Below, in pieces: positions 1 to 6,468 of a DNA stretch of 8,516 bases. Every line of letters starts with the position of its first letter. Position 1 is the first letter of the stretch. The notes beneath the pieces are model-generated. The model worked only from the letters and a program-made list of their open reading frames with translations, ran no database searches and was not told where the DNA came from. The DNA comes from a halophilic archaeon J07HX64. Lineage in GTDB: Archaea > Halobacteriota > Halobacteria > Halobacteriales > Haloarculaceae. The stretch covers positions 1,295,775-1,304,290 of the forward strand of contig KE356579.1 in assembly GCA_000416085.1 (NCBI GenBank), given 5' to 3'. Made by a program: the position numbers and the translations under genes.

Positions 1-779
1 GCGACCCCCTCCGGCAGGTCTCCGGCGGACTCCGGAACGTACCCGACGGGGAACCCGGGAACCTCCTCGGGAACCACGTACTGCCAGAACGCGTCCCAGA
101 CATCCCGCTCGGCGAACTGCAGAATCGGCTGGACACGGTCGTGTGGCGGGTAGATGTCGGGGTCGTGTCGCGGCGAGAAGAACGTCTCGTCGGCGCGGGC
201 CTCCTGTTCGTCCCAGCGAACACCCGATATGACACCGTCGATGTCGTGTTGTTTCAACGTGTCGTTCAGTGCCACCGTCTTCAGGAGGTGGTTCCCGACG
301 TAGGTGTCCAGCAGGAACGGGAACTCGTCGTCCTCGTACTCCAGGATCTCCCGGACGTGGTGCTGGTTGTGCCCGTCCAGTTCGGCCACGGGGATGTCGT
401 CACCGGGTTCGAGACCGTGTTCGTCGACGTACTCGCCGACATCATCGTTGCGTGCGTATATGACCTCGATGTCCCACTCCTCGGCCCAGCGCTCGACAAA
501 GTCGGTTATCTCGTCGAAGTGCTGGAAGTGGTCGATAAACACCGCTGTCGGTTTCTCGAAGCCGAACTCCTCGGCGACCTCGTTTATGAAATACAGCGTT
601 AGTGTCGAGTCCTTCCCACCGGTCCACATCACCGCGGGGTTCTCGTACTCTGCCAACCCTTTCCGGGTGACCTCGATGGCCTTCTCTATCTTCGAGTCGA
701 TCGACGGGTATGCGTCCGGGTCCTCGCCCTCGCCGCCTGTGTAGTCGACGCCGACATACGCCGGGAATTCGACTGTCAT
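1..779 (-). CDS. PAPS reductase family protein (PP-loop ATPase fold), 3' end outside window
   Basis: The 259 visible residues start at ATG 779-777 and run off base 1, so the C-terminus is missing. A PP-loop TGGKDS lies at residues 53-58 after a hydrophobic strand; this P-loop binds the nucleotide phosphate in adenylyl-handling enzymes. A second family block, GVRWDEQEARADE, is at 186-198, followed by H-D-P and P-I-L-Q-F around 205-222, as in CysH/CysD-type phosphoadenosine phosphosulfate reductases and sulfate adenylyltransferase small subunits. The family fits thiol or sulfate chemistry in the cytosol; which substrate is used cannot be told, and the C-terminal cysteine motif of true reductases lies outside the window. 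A TTTTAA element 29 nt upstream suggests a leaderless mRNA. It is divergent from metG. Family is confident, precise reaction is not. Confidence 0.88.
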   Translation of the reverse strand, partial: MTVEFPAYVGVDYTGGEGEDPDAYPSIDSKIEKAIEVTRKGLAEYENPAVMWTGGKDSTLTLYFINEVAEEFGFEKPTAVFIDHFQHFDEITDFVERWAEEWDIEVIYARNDDVGEYVDEHGLEPGDDIPVAELDGHNQHHVREILEYEDDEFPFLLDTYVGNHLLKTVALNDTLKQHDIDGVISGVRWDEQEARADETFFSPRHDPDIYPPHDRVQPILQFAERDVWDAFWQYVVPEEVPGFPVGYVPESAGDLPEGV

Positions 780-802
780 ACATACTGCCCGATTCGCGTC
801 GA

Positions 803-808
803 TTAAAA
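803..808 (-). promoter_or_regulatory. TATA-like element of the PAPS reductase family gene
   Basis: Read leftward, TTTTAA has its first T at 808, 29 nt before the A of the start codon at 779. That is the spacing expected when transcription starts at or next to the start codon. No Shine-Dalgarno sequence is visible, which agrees with a leaderless transcript. Confidence 0.5.
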
Positions 809-962
809 GGATTGTGTAACGCGATTCAGGGTGTCACTCTCTACCGTGGAACCTGTTCACCCACCAATAGACTGCCACTACCAATCTGTGTCTCGCTGTC
901 GTGTGCCGTGTCACGCCGATTTAGCCGGCCGATAGAGCCGAGTTTAGGCGGTACCAACAATC

Positions 963-970
963 TTTTATAT
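963..970. promoter_or_regulatory. TATA-like element readable in both directions
   Basis: TTTTATAT on the + strand reads ATATAAAA on the - strand, so it resembles an archaeal TATA box either way. Rightward it would start transcription near 990-993, inside the left arm of the neighbouring inverted repeat, and serve metG or an unannotated small RNA. Leftward it would start near 940, about 160 nt before the PAPS-reductase-family gene. Direction cannot be settled from sequence. Confidence 0.45.
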
Positions 971-984
971 GTGGTTTTCAAAAC

Positions 985-1016
985 ACGAAGCGTGAATCCG
1001 ACGCATCACGCTGCGT
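985..1016. repeat. 11-bp inverted repeat, 10-base loop (possible operator or RNA hairpin)
   Basis: The arms are ACGAAGCGTGA (985-995) and TCACGCTGCGT (1006-1016). They pair at 10 of 11 positions around a 10-base loop; the inner 7 bp are perfect. The left arm covers the start site predicted from the TATA-like element at 963-970. It could be a regulator binding site or a 5' hairpin in the transcript. No T-run follows, so a terminator is unlikely. Confidence 0.45.
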
Positions 1017-1201
1017 TCGGCTATTCTATGCGTATGTAGTGGAATCGCCGTAGGTCGGGTGAATCGTCCGCCGTCGGCCGGTCATAACGGCTCTCGGTGG
1101 GGGTGAAGCCTGGCACACCCGGATGTCTCGCGTCGTCTGAGCAAGAATATCACCACTGAGATATGCAGACAAACAGCAACCAGCGGACGTACACGACAGA
1201 C

Positions 1202-1207
1202 GGAGGT
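1202..1207 (+). promoter_or_regulatory. Shine-Dalgarno sequence of metG
   Basis: GGAGGT lies 10 nt before ATG 1218 and is a strong match to the anti-Shine-Dalgarno end of archaeal 16S rRNA. It fixes the metG start and shows that metG mRNA has a leader, unlike the apparently leaderless genes elsewhere in the window. Confidence 0.75.
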
Positions 1208-1217
1208 ATAGCGTAGA

Positions 1218-3278
1218 ATGAGCCACAAAGCGTACCCGACGGACGACCCGGCGGTCGTGACCTGTGGGTTGCCGTACGCAAACGGCGACCTGCATATCGG
1301 TCACCTCAGGACGTACGTCGGCGGTGACGTGTTCACCCGGGCGCTCAGGACGTTGGGTCAGGAAACCGCGTTTGTCTGTGGCTCCGACTTCCACGGAACC
1401 CCCATCGCCGTGCAGGCCACAGAGGAGGACACAGACCCCGAGGAACTGGCGATGGAGTATCACGAGCGGTATCAGGAGACGTTCCCGCAGTTCGACGTCG
1501 ACTTCGACAACTACGGACATACCCACGAGGGGACAAACCGCGAGTTGACCCACGATATCGTCGAGTCGCTGGAGGCGGACGGCTACATCCGCGAGGACGA
1601 AATCCTCGTCGCCTGGGACCCACAGGAGAGCCAACCCCTACCGGACCGGTACGTACAGGGAACGTGTCCGTACTGTGGCGAACAGGCACGTGGCGACGAG
1701 TGTGACGACGGATGTGGTCGTCATCTCGAACCCGGTGAGATCGAGGACCCCGTCTCGAACATCTCGGGGAACCCTGCCGAGTACCGCGAGCGAACACACA
1801 AGTTCTTCACCGTCTCGGAGTTGGCCGACTATCTCTCGTCGTTTCTCGACCGACTCGAAGGAACGGCAAACGCACGCAACCAGCCACGCCAGTGGATCGA
1901 GGAGGGCCTCGAGGACTGGTGTATCACACGCGACCTCGACTGGGGGTTCGACTACCCTGACGAGGACGAACTCGTTCTCTACGTCTGGGTGGACGCGCCT
2001 ATCGAGTACATCGCCAGCACGAAACAGTACACAGAGCGTGTCGGCGCCTCGACGTACGACTACGAGGAGGTGTGGCAGGAGGACGGCGAGATTGTCCACT
2101 TTATCGGGCGTGACATCATCCAGCATCACACCATCTTCTGGCCGGCGATGTTGCGCGTCGCGGGGTACAGCGAACCTCGCGCAGTCGTCGCCAGTGGGTT
2201 TATGAGCCTCGATGGCGACGCGTTCTCTACCAGCAGGAACCGCGCCGTGTGGGCCAGCGAGTACCTCGACGAGGGGTTCCACCCCGACCTGCTCCGGTAC
2301 TACCTCACGACAGTCGGTGGATTCCAGGACGACATCGACTTTTCCTGGGAGCGGTTCCGTGAGCGGGTCAACGGCGAACTCGTCGGCAACGTCGGCAACT
2401 TCGCCTACCGGTCGTTGCTGTTCGCTTACAACAACTGGGGCGGGACCCCCGACGCAGACCTCAGCGAGGAGGTCGAGACGCGTATCCGGAGCGCGCTCGA
2501 GGAGTTCCGCGCGGCGATAAACAACGACTACTCGACGCGAAAGGCGACCGAGGCCGGTGTCGAACTCGCGGGTTACGGTAACCGATACATACAGAACAAC
2601 GAGCCCTGGCACCTCATCAGAGAGGACGAAGCCGAGGCTGCACAGGTGATCCGTGACTGCATCCAACTGGTAAAAGCGGTCTCGATACTGCTCTCTCCGA
2701 CACTCTCCGGAAAGTCCGAACAGCTCTGGGCACAGTTGGGGGAGACAGGGTCGGTCCACGACACCGGACTCGACGATGCACTCGAGACACCGCCTGCGGC
2801 GTTCGACGAACCCGGGGAACTGTTCGAGAAGGTCGAGGACGACCGCGTCGACGAGCTAAACGAGAAACTGCAGGAACGGATCAACTCGATGGCCGACACA
2901 GACCACAACGAATCAGACGAAACGGACGAGGCGACCGACGCTGTCGAACCACTCTCACAGGAGCGGATCTCCCACGAGACGTTCAGCAAACTGGACCTCC
3001 GTGTTGCCGAGATTCGAAGCGCCGAACCGATCGAGGGGGCAGACAAGCTGCTACGGCTCTCGGTGGATATCGGCGTCGAGGAACGCCAGATTGTCGCCGG
3101 AATCCGCCAACTGCACGACATCGACGACCTGCCGGGTACGACGGTTGTGGTCGCCGTCAACATGGAGAAGGCCAAACTGTTCGGTGTCGAATCAAACGGC
3201 ATGGTACTGGCGGCGGGTGAGGAGGCAGACCTCCTCACGACTCACAGCAACAGTCCACTGGGGACAAAGATCCGGTGA
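1218..3278 (+). CDS. metG: Methionyl-tRNA synthetase
   Basis: This class I synthetase (686 aa) charges tRNA-Met with methionine in the cytosol. The Rossmann catalytic core has the HIGH motif at residues 26-29. A zinc knuckle has Cys150, Cys153, Cys162 and Cys166 (CX2C-X8-CX3C). WVDAPIEY is at 257-264. The KMSKS-equivalent loop reads DAFSTSR at 334-340, so both lysines of the textbook motif are absent; as I recall, FSTSR is usual in haloarchaea. The helical anticodon-binding domain covers about 385-555, with the conserved NEPW at 461-464. An acidic linker (about 558-578) leads to a C-terminal Trbp111-like OB-fold tRNA-binding domain at about 585-686, giving the full single-chain architecture. 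The start is supported by GGAGGT 10 nt upstream. It stands alone; no co-transcribed partner is visible. Confidence 0.97.
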   Translation: MSHKAYPTDDPAVVTCGLPYANGDLHIGHLRTYVGGDVFTRALRTLGQETAFVCGSDFHGTPIAVQATEEDTDPEELAMEYHERYQETFPQFDVDFDNYGHTHEGTNRELTHDIVESLEADGYIREDEILVAWDPQESQPLPDRYVQGTCPYCGEQARGDECDDGCGRHLEPGEIEDPVSNISGNPAEYRERTHKFFTVSELADYLSSFLDRLEGTANARNQPRQWIEEGLEDWCITRDLDWGFDYPDEDELVLYVWVDAPIEYIASTKQYTERVGASTYDYEEVWQEDGEIVHFIGRDIIQHHTIFWPAMLRVAGYSEPRAVVASGFMSLDGDAFSTSRNRAVWASEYLDEGFHPDLLRYYLTTVGGFQDDIDFSWERFRERVNGELVGNVGNFAYRSLLFAYNNWGGTPDADLSEEVETRIRSALEEFRAAINNDYSTRKATEAGVELAGYGNRYIQNNEPWHLIREDEAEAAQVIRDCIQLVKAVSILLSPTLSGKSEQLWAQLGETGSVHDTGLDDALETPPAAFDEPGELFEKVEDDRVDELNEKLQERINSMADTDHNESDETDEATDAVEPLSQERISHETFSKLDLRVAEIRSAEPIEGADKLLRLSVDIGVEERQIVAGIRQLHDIDDLPGTTVVVAVNMEKAKLFGVESNGMVLAAGEEADLLTTHSNSPLGTKIR

Positions 3279-3685
3279 GGACGCTCTGTCCACCGGCCAT
3301 CACGCGCCCCCTTGTCGAATCGGATAACACGGTCGACTCCCGATACGCCCGGGCCGCGGTCGGGGACGACGCCATCACCTCCCTGCGGGACACACCGACT
3401 CGTGCTATCTCGAGCAGATACACGCGATGGTACTGGTTCTCTGGTCTCGGGTCTGATAGTTATCTGCGGGCTGTCCACACTCTGCCCTGTTCTCCTCTGC
3501 TCTCGGCACAGAGCAGGTGTACGGGACTCCGGATCAGCGCCTGTGGAGACCCCGGATCCTGTGGATCCCGTCGTGATGTCTGTAGAACACGCTGTGGACG
3601 AGAGAGGCCCCCCTCGTGAGAGCAGGAGTCCCCGCGCCACCGTGTGCATGGTAATGTTCAAATCCGTCGGCGTACATGATACACT
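3279..3685. other. 407-base spacer without a recognisable gene
   Basis: Open frames here on either strand have no familiar motif, no acidic haloarchaeal bias and no clear promoter. The only structure seen is a perfect 7-bp stem, CTGCTCT (3497-3503) and AGAGCAG (3510-3516), with a 6-base loop. It has no T-run after it, so it is not a convincing terminator for metG, whose stop is about 220 bases away. Confidence 0.55.
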
Positions 3686-4036
3686 GTGCTTCTCATCTGT
3701 GGATTAGCGGCCGGCACCGGCACGACGGGGACACTGTACGAACCCGGCGAGACGGCGCCATCGTACAGCGGTGCCCCGACCGCGGCAGCGCCGTACGTGT
3801 GGGTGTGTGATACGTTCTACCAGGTCAACTCCGGCGGCCAGCAGCTTGAAACCGACCAGGGGACGATCCAGGTGGCCTTCGACCGACCGACGGTGCGCGG
3901 GTTCGAGCGCCGGGCGGAGGCGGTGGCGACTGCGAAGTCACACATCCGGAGGCAGCTCAACCGCATCGGAATCGGCACCGAACCCGAGTTCCACGTTGAC
4001 ACACCACAGGAGGCGGGTCACGTCCCGCCGGAGTGA
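3686..4036 (+). CDS. Unrecognised small soluble protein, possibly with an eroded start
   Basis: This 116-residue frame opens with GTG 3686, only 6 bases after an in-frame TGA (3677-3679). I do not recognise the family. From about residue 16 onward codon use is strongly GC-ending and the product looks real: a YEPGE segment (18-22), an Ala/Pro-rich stretch, the strand-like PYVWVCDTFYQV, then an Arg/Ala-rich helix containing RRAEAVATAKSHIRRQLN. The first ~15 residues look unlike the rest. The codons before GTLYEPGE are ACG ACG, so a lost ATG start is possible. No TATA element or Shine-Dalgarno is convincing. There is no signal peptide or membrane segment. It could be a small real gene or the tail of a truncated one. 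Confidence 0.5.
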   Translation: MLLICGLAAGTGTTGTLYEPGETAPSYSGAPTAAAPYVWVCDTFYQVNSGGQQLETDQGTIQVAFDRPTVRGFERRAEAVATAKSHIRRQLNRIGIGTEPEFHVDTPQEAGHVPPE

Positions 4037-4091
4037 CCCTGTGTCGGTCACTGCTCCGGTGTCGAACGCCCGACCCGGCCTCTCGTCTTCG

Positions 4092-4175
4092 GTCGAGTCG
4101 CTCGGTTCGGCCCCTTCAATCCAGTTGAGTCGATAGACCCGACCCCTTTGGTCCAGTCGAGTCGCTCGGCCCGAC
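4092..4175. repeat. 32-bp imperfect tandem repeat, about 2.6 copies
   Basis: Units start at 4092, 4124 and 4156, each exactly 32 bp apart. They open with GTCGAGTCGCTCGG, GTTGAGTCGATAGA and GTCGAGTCGCTCGG. Units 1 and 2 match at 22 of 32 positions; the first 20 bases of units 1 and 3 match at 17. A more degenerate unit may precede at 4061. The array lies in the 229-base gap between two convergent reading frames (stops at 4036 and 4266), where no gene is visible. Confidence 0.65.
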
Positions 4176-4265
4176 GTATCGGGGTTGATCCGGCGCTCGT
4201 CCGGCGTATAGCACCGGATGTGGTACCGGACAGAGACAGGTTCGGCGAGCGTTGCGGGCAACTGG

Positions 4266-4602
4266 TCAGCGGGACGACTCGAACAGTTCCTGCAGGTCGT
4301 CGCGCATGTGAACGACAGTCTCGTACCGGTCGGTCTTTTTTTTGGAGGGTAGTCCGCAGAATGTTGTCAAGCCATTCGGGCACGTCGGCGATCTCACTGG
4401 GCGGCGTCGGATCGTCGTCCCTGCCGGCGTGATACAGTTGCTCGGCGCTGTCGAGAGTCTCGACGACATCCTCAAGCAGGGGGTCGACTGTCTCCCGGTC
4501 GTCACTCCTGGGCGACTGTCGGACTGTCGAGGCCGTGGCCCCGCTGCCCGGTGTATCGTCCCCAGTCGGCGTCCCCGGCGTGGAGTCACTCCGAGTCGTC
4601 AC
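4266..4602 (-). pseudogene. C-terminal fragment of a Ser/Thr protein kinase, frameshifted
   Basis: The piece opens with GTG 4602 and overlaps the end of the propeller gene by 17 bases. Residues 1-60 are a Pro/Ser/Thr-rich linker and a helix. Residues 65-79 (PTPPSEIADVPEWLD) and then TDRYETVVHMRDDLQELF read like the end of a Hanks-type kinase C-lobe, with the DRYET arginine in the place of the invariant subdomain XI Arg. The two parts are in different frames and meet at eight A's (T8, 4336-4343). Seven A's would join them as LQKKTDRYET and give about 111 residues ending at TGA 4268-4266. The P-loop, HRD and DFG regions are absent, so it cannot be an active kinase. It probably was the cytoplasmic end of the upstream propeller protein. 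Without the frame change the first frame runs on to 4048 with no kinase-like sequence. Confidence 0.6.
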
Positions 4603-5676
4603 CAGACCAGCGCATCAGCGCGTAGGCCCCGAACAGGAGCGCCAGGCCGCCACCGACGCCGAGAGCGGCCATCTCCCCGGCTCCGAGACCACCGCTGCCA
4701 TTCTGGGGGACCACATCGATATTTTGCCCGGCGTACCGCCAGTTGCCGTGATGGCCCAGCGTACCTAGCATGGCTCGCGAACCGATGCTGTCCCCGCTCT
4801 GCGGGTCTGTAATCACCGTCGGCGACGACGACCAGACCGTGTCGTACGGTTGGGTGAACGCCCACTCCTGAGTACCCGTCCCCGCATCCACCGCATACAG
4901 CGCGTCAGACCCGACGTAGACGGTCCCATCGGCCACCGTCGGCGACGACTCGACCCTCCTGGACAACTGGGTGAACGCCCACTCCTGGCTGCCCGCCCCC
5001 GCATCCACCGCATACAGCGTCTCGCCAGCCCTGACATAGACGGTCCCATCGGCCACCGTCGGCGACGACTCGACCCTGCCGGAGGGCTGGGTGAACGCCC
5101 ACTCCTGGCTGCCCGTCGCCGCATCCACCGCATACAGCGTGTCGTCGTCAGACCCGACGTAGACGGTCCCATCCACCACCGTTGGCGACGACTTGACATA
5201 ACAGGACGGCTTGATGAGCGCCCACTCCTGGCTGCCTGTCCCCGCATCCACCGCATACAGCGCACTGTCTCGTAGTCTGCATCGTCCGTTCCCTCAGACC
5301 CGACGTAGACGGTCCCATCCACCACCGTCGGCGACGAGTTGACCTCGCCGGAGGGCTGGGTGAACGCCCACTCCTGGCTGCCGGTTGCCGCATCCACCGC
5401 ATACAGCGTCCCGTCGCCAGACCCGACGTAGACGGTCCCATCCACCACCGTCGGCGACGACCTGACATCGCCGGGCTGGACGAGCGCCCACTCCTGGCTG
5501 CCCGTCCCCGCATCCACCGCATACAGTGTCCCGTCGTTGGACCCGACGTAGACCGTGGGACCAGTCGCCTGTGCCACACTCCGCCCGGAGAGGGCCCCGA
5601 CAGCGAGTGCACCACCGGCGGCCTGCAGCACCTGTCGGCGCGTTGCCCGTCCACCCGACTCCCCCGTGTCGCCCAT
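4586..5676 (-). pseudogene. Tat-exported six-blade PQQ-like beta-propeller with C-terminal anchor, frameshifted
   Basis: The start at 5676 opens a Tat signal (TRRQVLQ at residues 12-18, then an Ala/Gly/Leu-rich stretch to SVAQA). Six PQQ/BamB-like repeats follow, each of the form TVYVGS-(n)-TLYAVDAGTGSQEWA-(n)-SSPTVVDG. After them come a linker and one membrane helix (GVGGGLALLFGAYALM), then a short tail WSGDDSE to TGA 4588-4586. The propeller would face outside the cell with a short inward tail. Blades 1-2 and the start of blade 3 are in one frame, the rest in another, with the switch between about 5290 and 5264 inside an extra segment (GTDDADYET) of blade 3. A missing base there would explain it. 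Bound ligand is unknown; conserved Trp is present but no PQQ-dehydrogenase active site. A sequencing error instead of a true lesion cannot be excluded. Confidence 0.72.
4850..5565. repeat. Six near-identical ~120-bp tandem units encoding propeller blades
   Basis: The 17-mer GCATCCACCGCATACAG occurs unchanged six times, starting at 4884, 5001, 5121, 5244, 5390 and 5510. The intervals are 117, 120, 123, 146 and 120 bp. All are multiples of three except 146, which marks the frameshifted blade. Long flanking blocks are also almost identical, so the units are recently duplicated or kept alike by gene conversion, and are open to unequal recombination. Confidence 0.9.
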
Positions 5677-5701
5677 CTATCGATGACCTTGCGCTCGCCA
5701 G

Positions 5702-5708
5702 AAATATA
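5702..5708 (-). promoter_or_regulatory. TATA box of the propeller gene
   Basis: Leftward TATATTT begins at 5708, 32 nt before the start codon A at 5676, so transcription should begin within a few bases of the ATG. The core promoter looks intact even though the gene is broken. Confidence 0.6.
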
Positions 5709-5743
5709 CGTTCGGATGTCAGCCCGCAGTCAGGCCGGGCTAA

Positions 5744-5917
5744 CGGTATCGTCCACTGAAAGCCGAGGACGAAACGTTCGACGAGCTGTTGACACGACTG
5801 CTCAGAGGGCGCCGGGAGACGGTCCGTGCCGGCGCTGGCCTGCGGGAGGGCTCCGACGCCGCTGAGCGGGCACGCGAGGCCTGGACAGAGGTGAAACGGA
5901 GCGTCGGCGACCCCCGA
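5744..5917 (+). pseudogene. VapB-type antitoxin remnant, 5' truncated
   Basis: The frame follows a TAA at 5741-5743 and reads RYRPLKAEDETFDELLTRLL, then an Arg/Glu/Ala-rich helix ending SVGDP, about 57 residues. The K-x-E-D-E-T-F-D-E-L-L block is typical of haloarchaeal VapB-like antitoxins, which bind DNA with an N-terminal strand and neutralise a PIN toxin. The first dozen or so residues and the start codon are missing; the break adjoins the propeller promoter. The codon overlapping the toxin ATG is CGA (5915-5917), where a TGATG stop/start overlap would have TGA, so the stop seems lost as well. Confidence 0.6.
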
Positions 5918-6122
5918 TGCTGTACGACAGCAGTACTCTCATCGACTACCTCGACGGCCGGGATATCGCTGTCGAGTGTATCGAATCACACCTCGACGAG
6001 CGGGCGGTCGCGACACAGTTGGTGCTGTTCGAGATGTCCAAGACGAACTGTTCAACTCTGGTCCGACGAACTTCGACGCCGTCGACGGCGCGCTCGGGTG
6101 GCTCACACCTGTCGAGAACTAA
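5917..6122 (+). pseudogene. VapC-type PIN-domain toxin remnant, frameshifted and 3' truncated
   Basis: ATG 5917 opens MLYDSSTLIDYLDGRDIAV, the start of a PIN-domain ribonuclease with the first catalytic Asp at residue 4. Residues 32-40 (ATQLVLFEM) supply the conserved Glu39. At about 6037-6039 one base is missing: the next frame (from 6039) continues as QDELFNSGPTNFDAV and DGALGWLTPVEN, then meets TAA at 6120-6122. A full PIN toxin runs on for a further half with the later catalytic acids, which are absent. Read without the frame change, the frame runs to 6132 and turns Ser/Thr/Arg-rich. This product cannot be an active nuclease. It pairs with the antitoxin remnant just upstream. Confidence 0.78.
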
Positions 6123-6127
6123 AAACA

Positions 6128-6133
6128 CTTAAT
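6128..6133 (+). promoter_or_regulatory. TATA-like element of the small membrane protein gene
   Basis: CTTAAT lies 29 nt before ATG 6157, but only 20 nt before ATG 6148. This spacing is the reason for preferring 6157. The element is weak. Confidence 0.35.
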
Positions 6134-6156
6134 CGATTCAGTATTGTATGATGGCT

Positions 6157-6468
6157 ATGGAAGAAACTGAATCATCTGAAAATCGATTTCAACTGCAGGA
6201 TGCCAGTGTGGCACTGCTGTCGGTTGCTGCACTACTTTTGAGTTTGCTTCTGGTCAGTCATTTATTCCTTGGAGTGACACTTTCGGTGGGGATTATAAGC
6301 GTCTACTCAGTTTTGAGGAAAGGGGATATCCGTACAACTTCAGTAGCGACCGTTCTCTGGGCTGTGTTCGCTGCTGCTGTGTACAACGGTGCTATCCCTG
6401 GAGTACTCCTCGTCGGCAACTTTTGTTTAGTATCCTATCTTGCGTGGAAAAGATACGGGTCCCGCTGA
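6157..6468 (+). CDS. Small multi-pass membrane protein, function unknown
   Basis: The product is about 103 residues (106 if translation begins at ATG 6148; 6151 is a third option). A polar, acidic N-terminus (MEETESSENRFQLQ) is followed by two hydrophobic helices separated only by S-H (ASVALLSVAALLLSLLLV and LFLGVTLSVGIISVYSVL), a short RKGDIR loop, a third (TSVATVLWAVFAAAVY) and a fourth (IPGVLLVGNFCLVSYLA), ending KRYGSR. I recognise no family. Codon use is visibly more AT-ending than in neighbouring genes (TTG, TTT, AAA, ATT are common), which suggests recent transfer. It follows the toxin remnant directly, so it may have arrived with the same accessory segment. No partner gene indicates a role. 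Confidence 0.65.
   Translation: MEETESSENRFQLQDASVALLSVAALLLSLLLVSHLFLGVTLSVGIISVYSVLRKGDIRTTSVATVLWAVFAAAVYNGAIPGVLLVGNFCLVSYLAWKRYGSR

Larger units (their letters stand above)
780..1217. other. 438-base divergent intergenic region
   Basis: The gap separates the leftward PAPS-reductase-family gene from rightward metG. It contains a promoter near the left gene, a TATA-like element at 963-970, an inverted repeat at 985-1016 and a Shine-Dalgarno just before metG. No tRNA or protein gene is visible. If metG is transcribed from the 963-970 element its leader is about 225 nt, long for a haloarchaeon. A weaker AT patch (AATATC, 1147-1152) could give a leader of roughly 45 nt instead. Confidence 0.6.

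Noticed and set aside
1638..2759. Long open frame on the - strand inside metG
   Set aside because: It is antisense to a certain gene, has no motif, and arises from GC-rich codon bias.
1218..3278. FSTSR in place of KMSKS in the methionyl-tRNA synthetase
   Set aside because: The rest of the enzyme is complete, and as I recall this form of the loop is ordinary in haloarchaeal enzymes, so it is not taken as a defect.
3497..3516. Perfect 7-bp hairpin as a metG terminator
   Set aside because: No T-run follows and it lies about 220 bases after the stop codon.
4092..4175. CRISPR array
   Set aside because: The 32-bp units abut directly with no unique spacers, and no cas genes are nearby.
3938..4261. 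Small - strand frame crossing the 32-bp repeat
   Set aside because: It overlaps the end of the + strand ORF, has no promoter, and its repetitive residues only mirror the DNA repeat.
4850..5565. Non-coding satellite or CRISPR-like repeat
   Set aside because: The ~120-bp units translate as propeller blades in all copies, so they are protein repeats.
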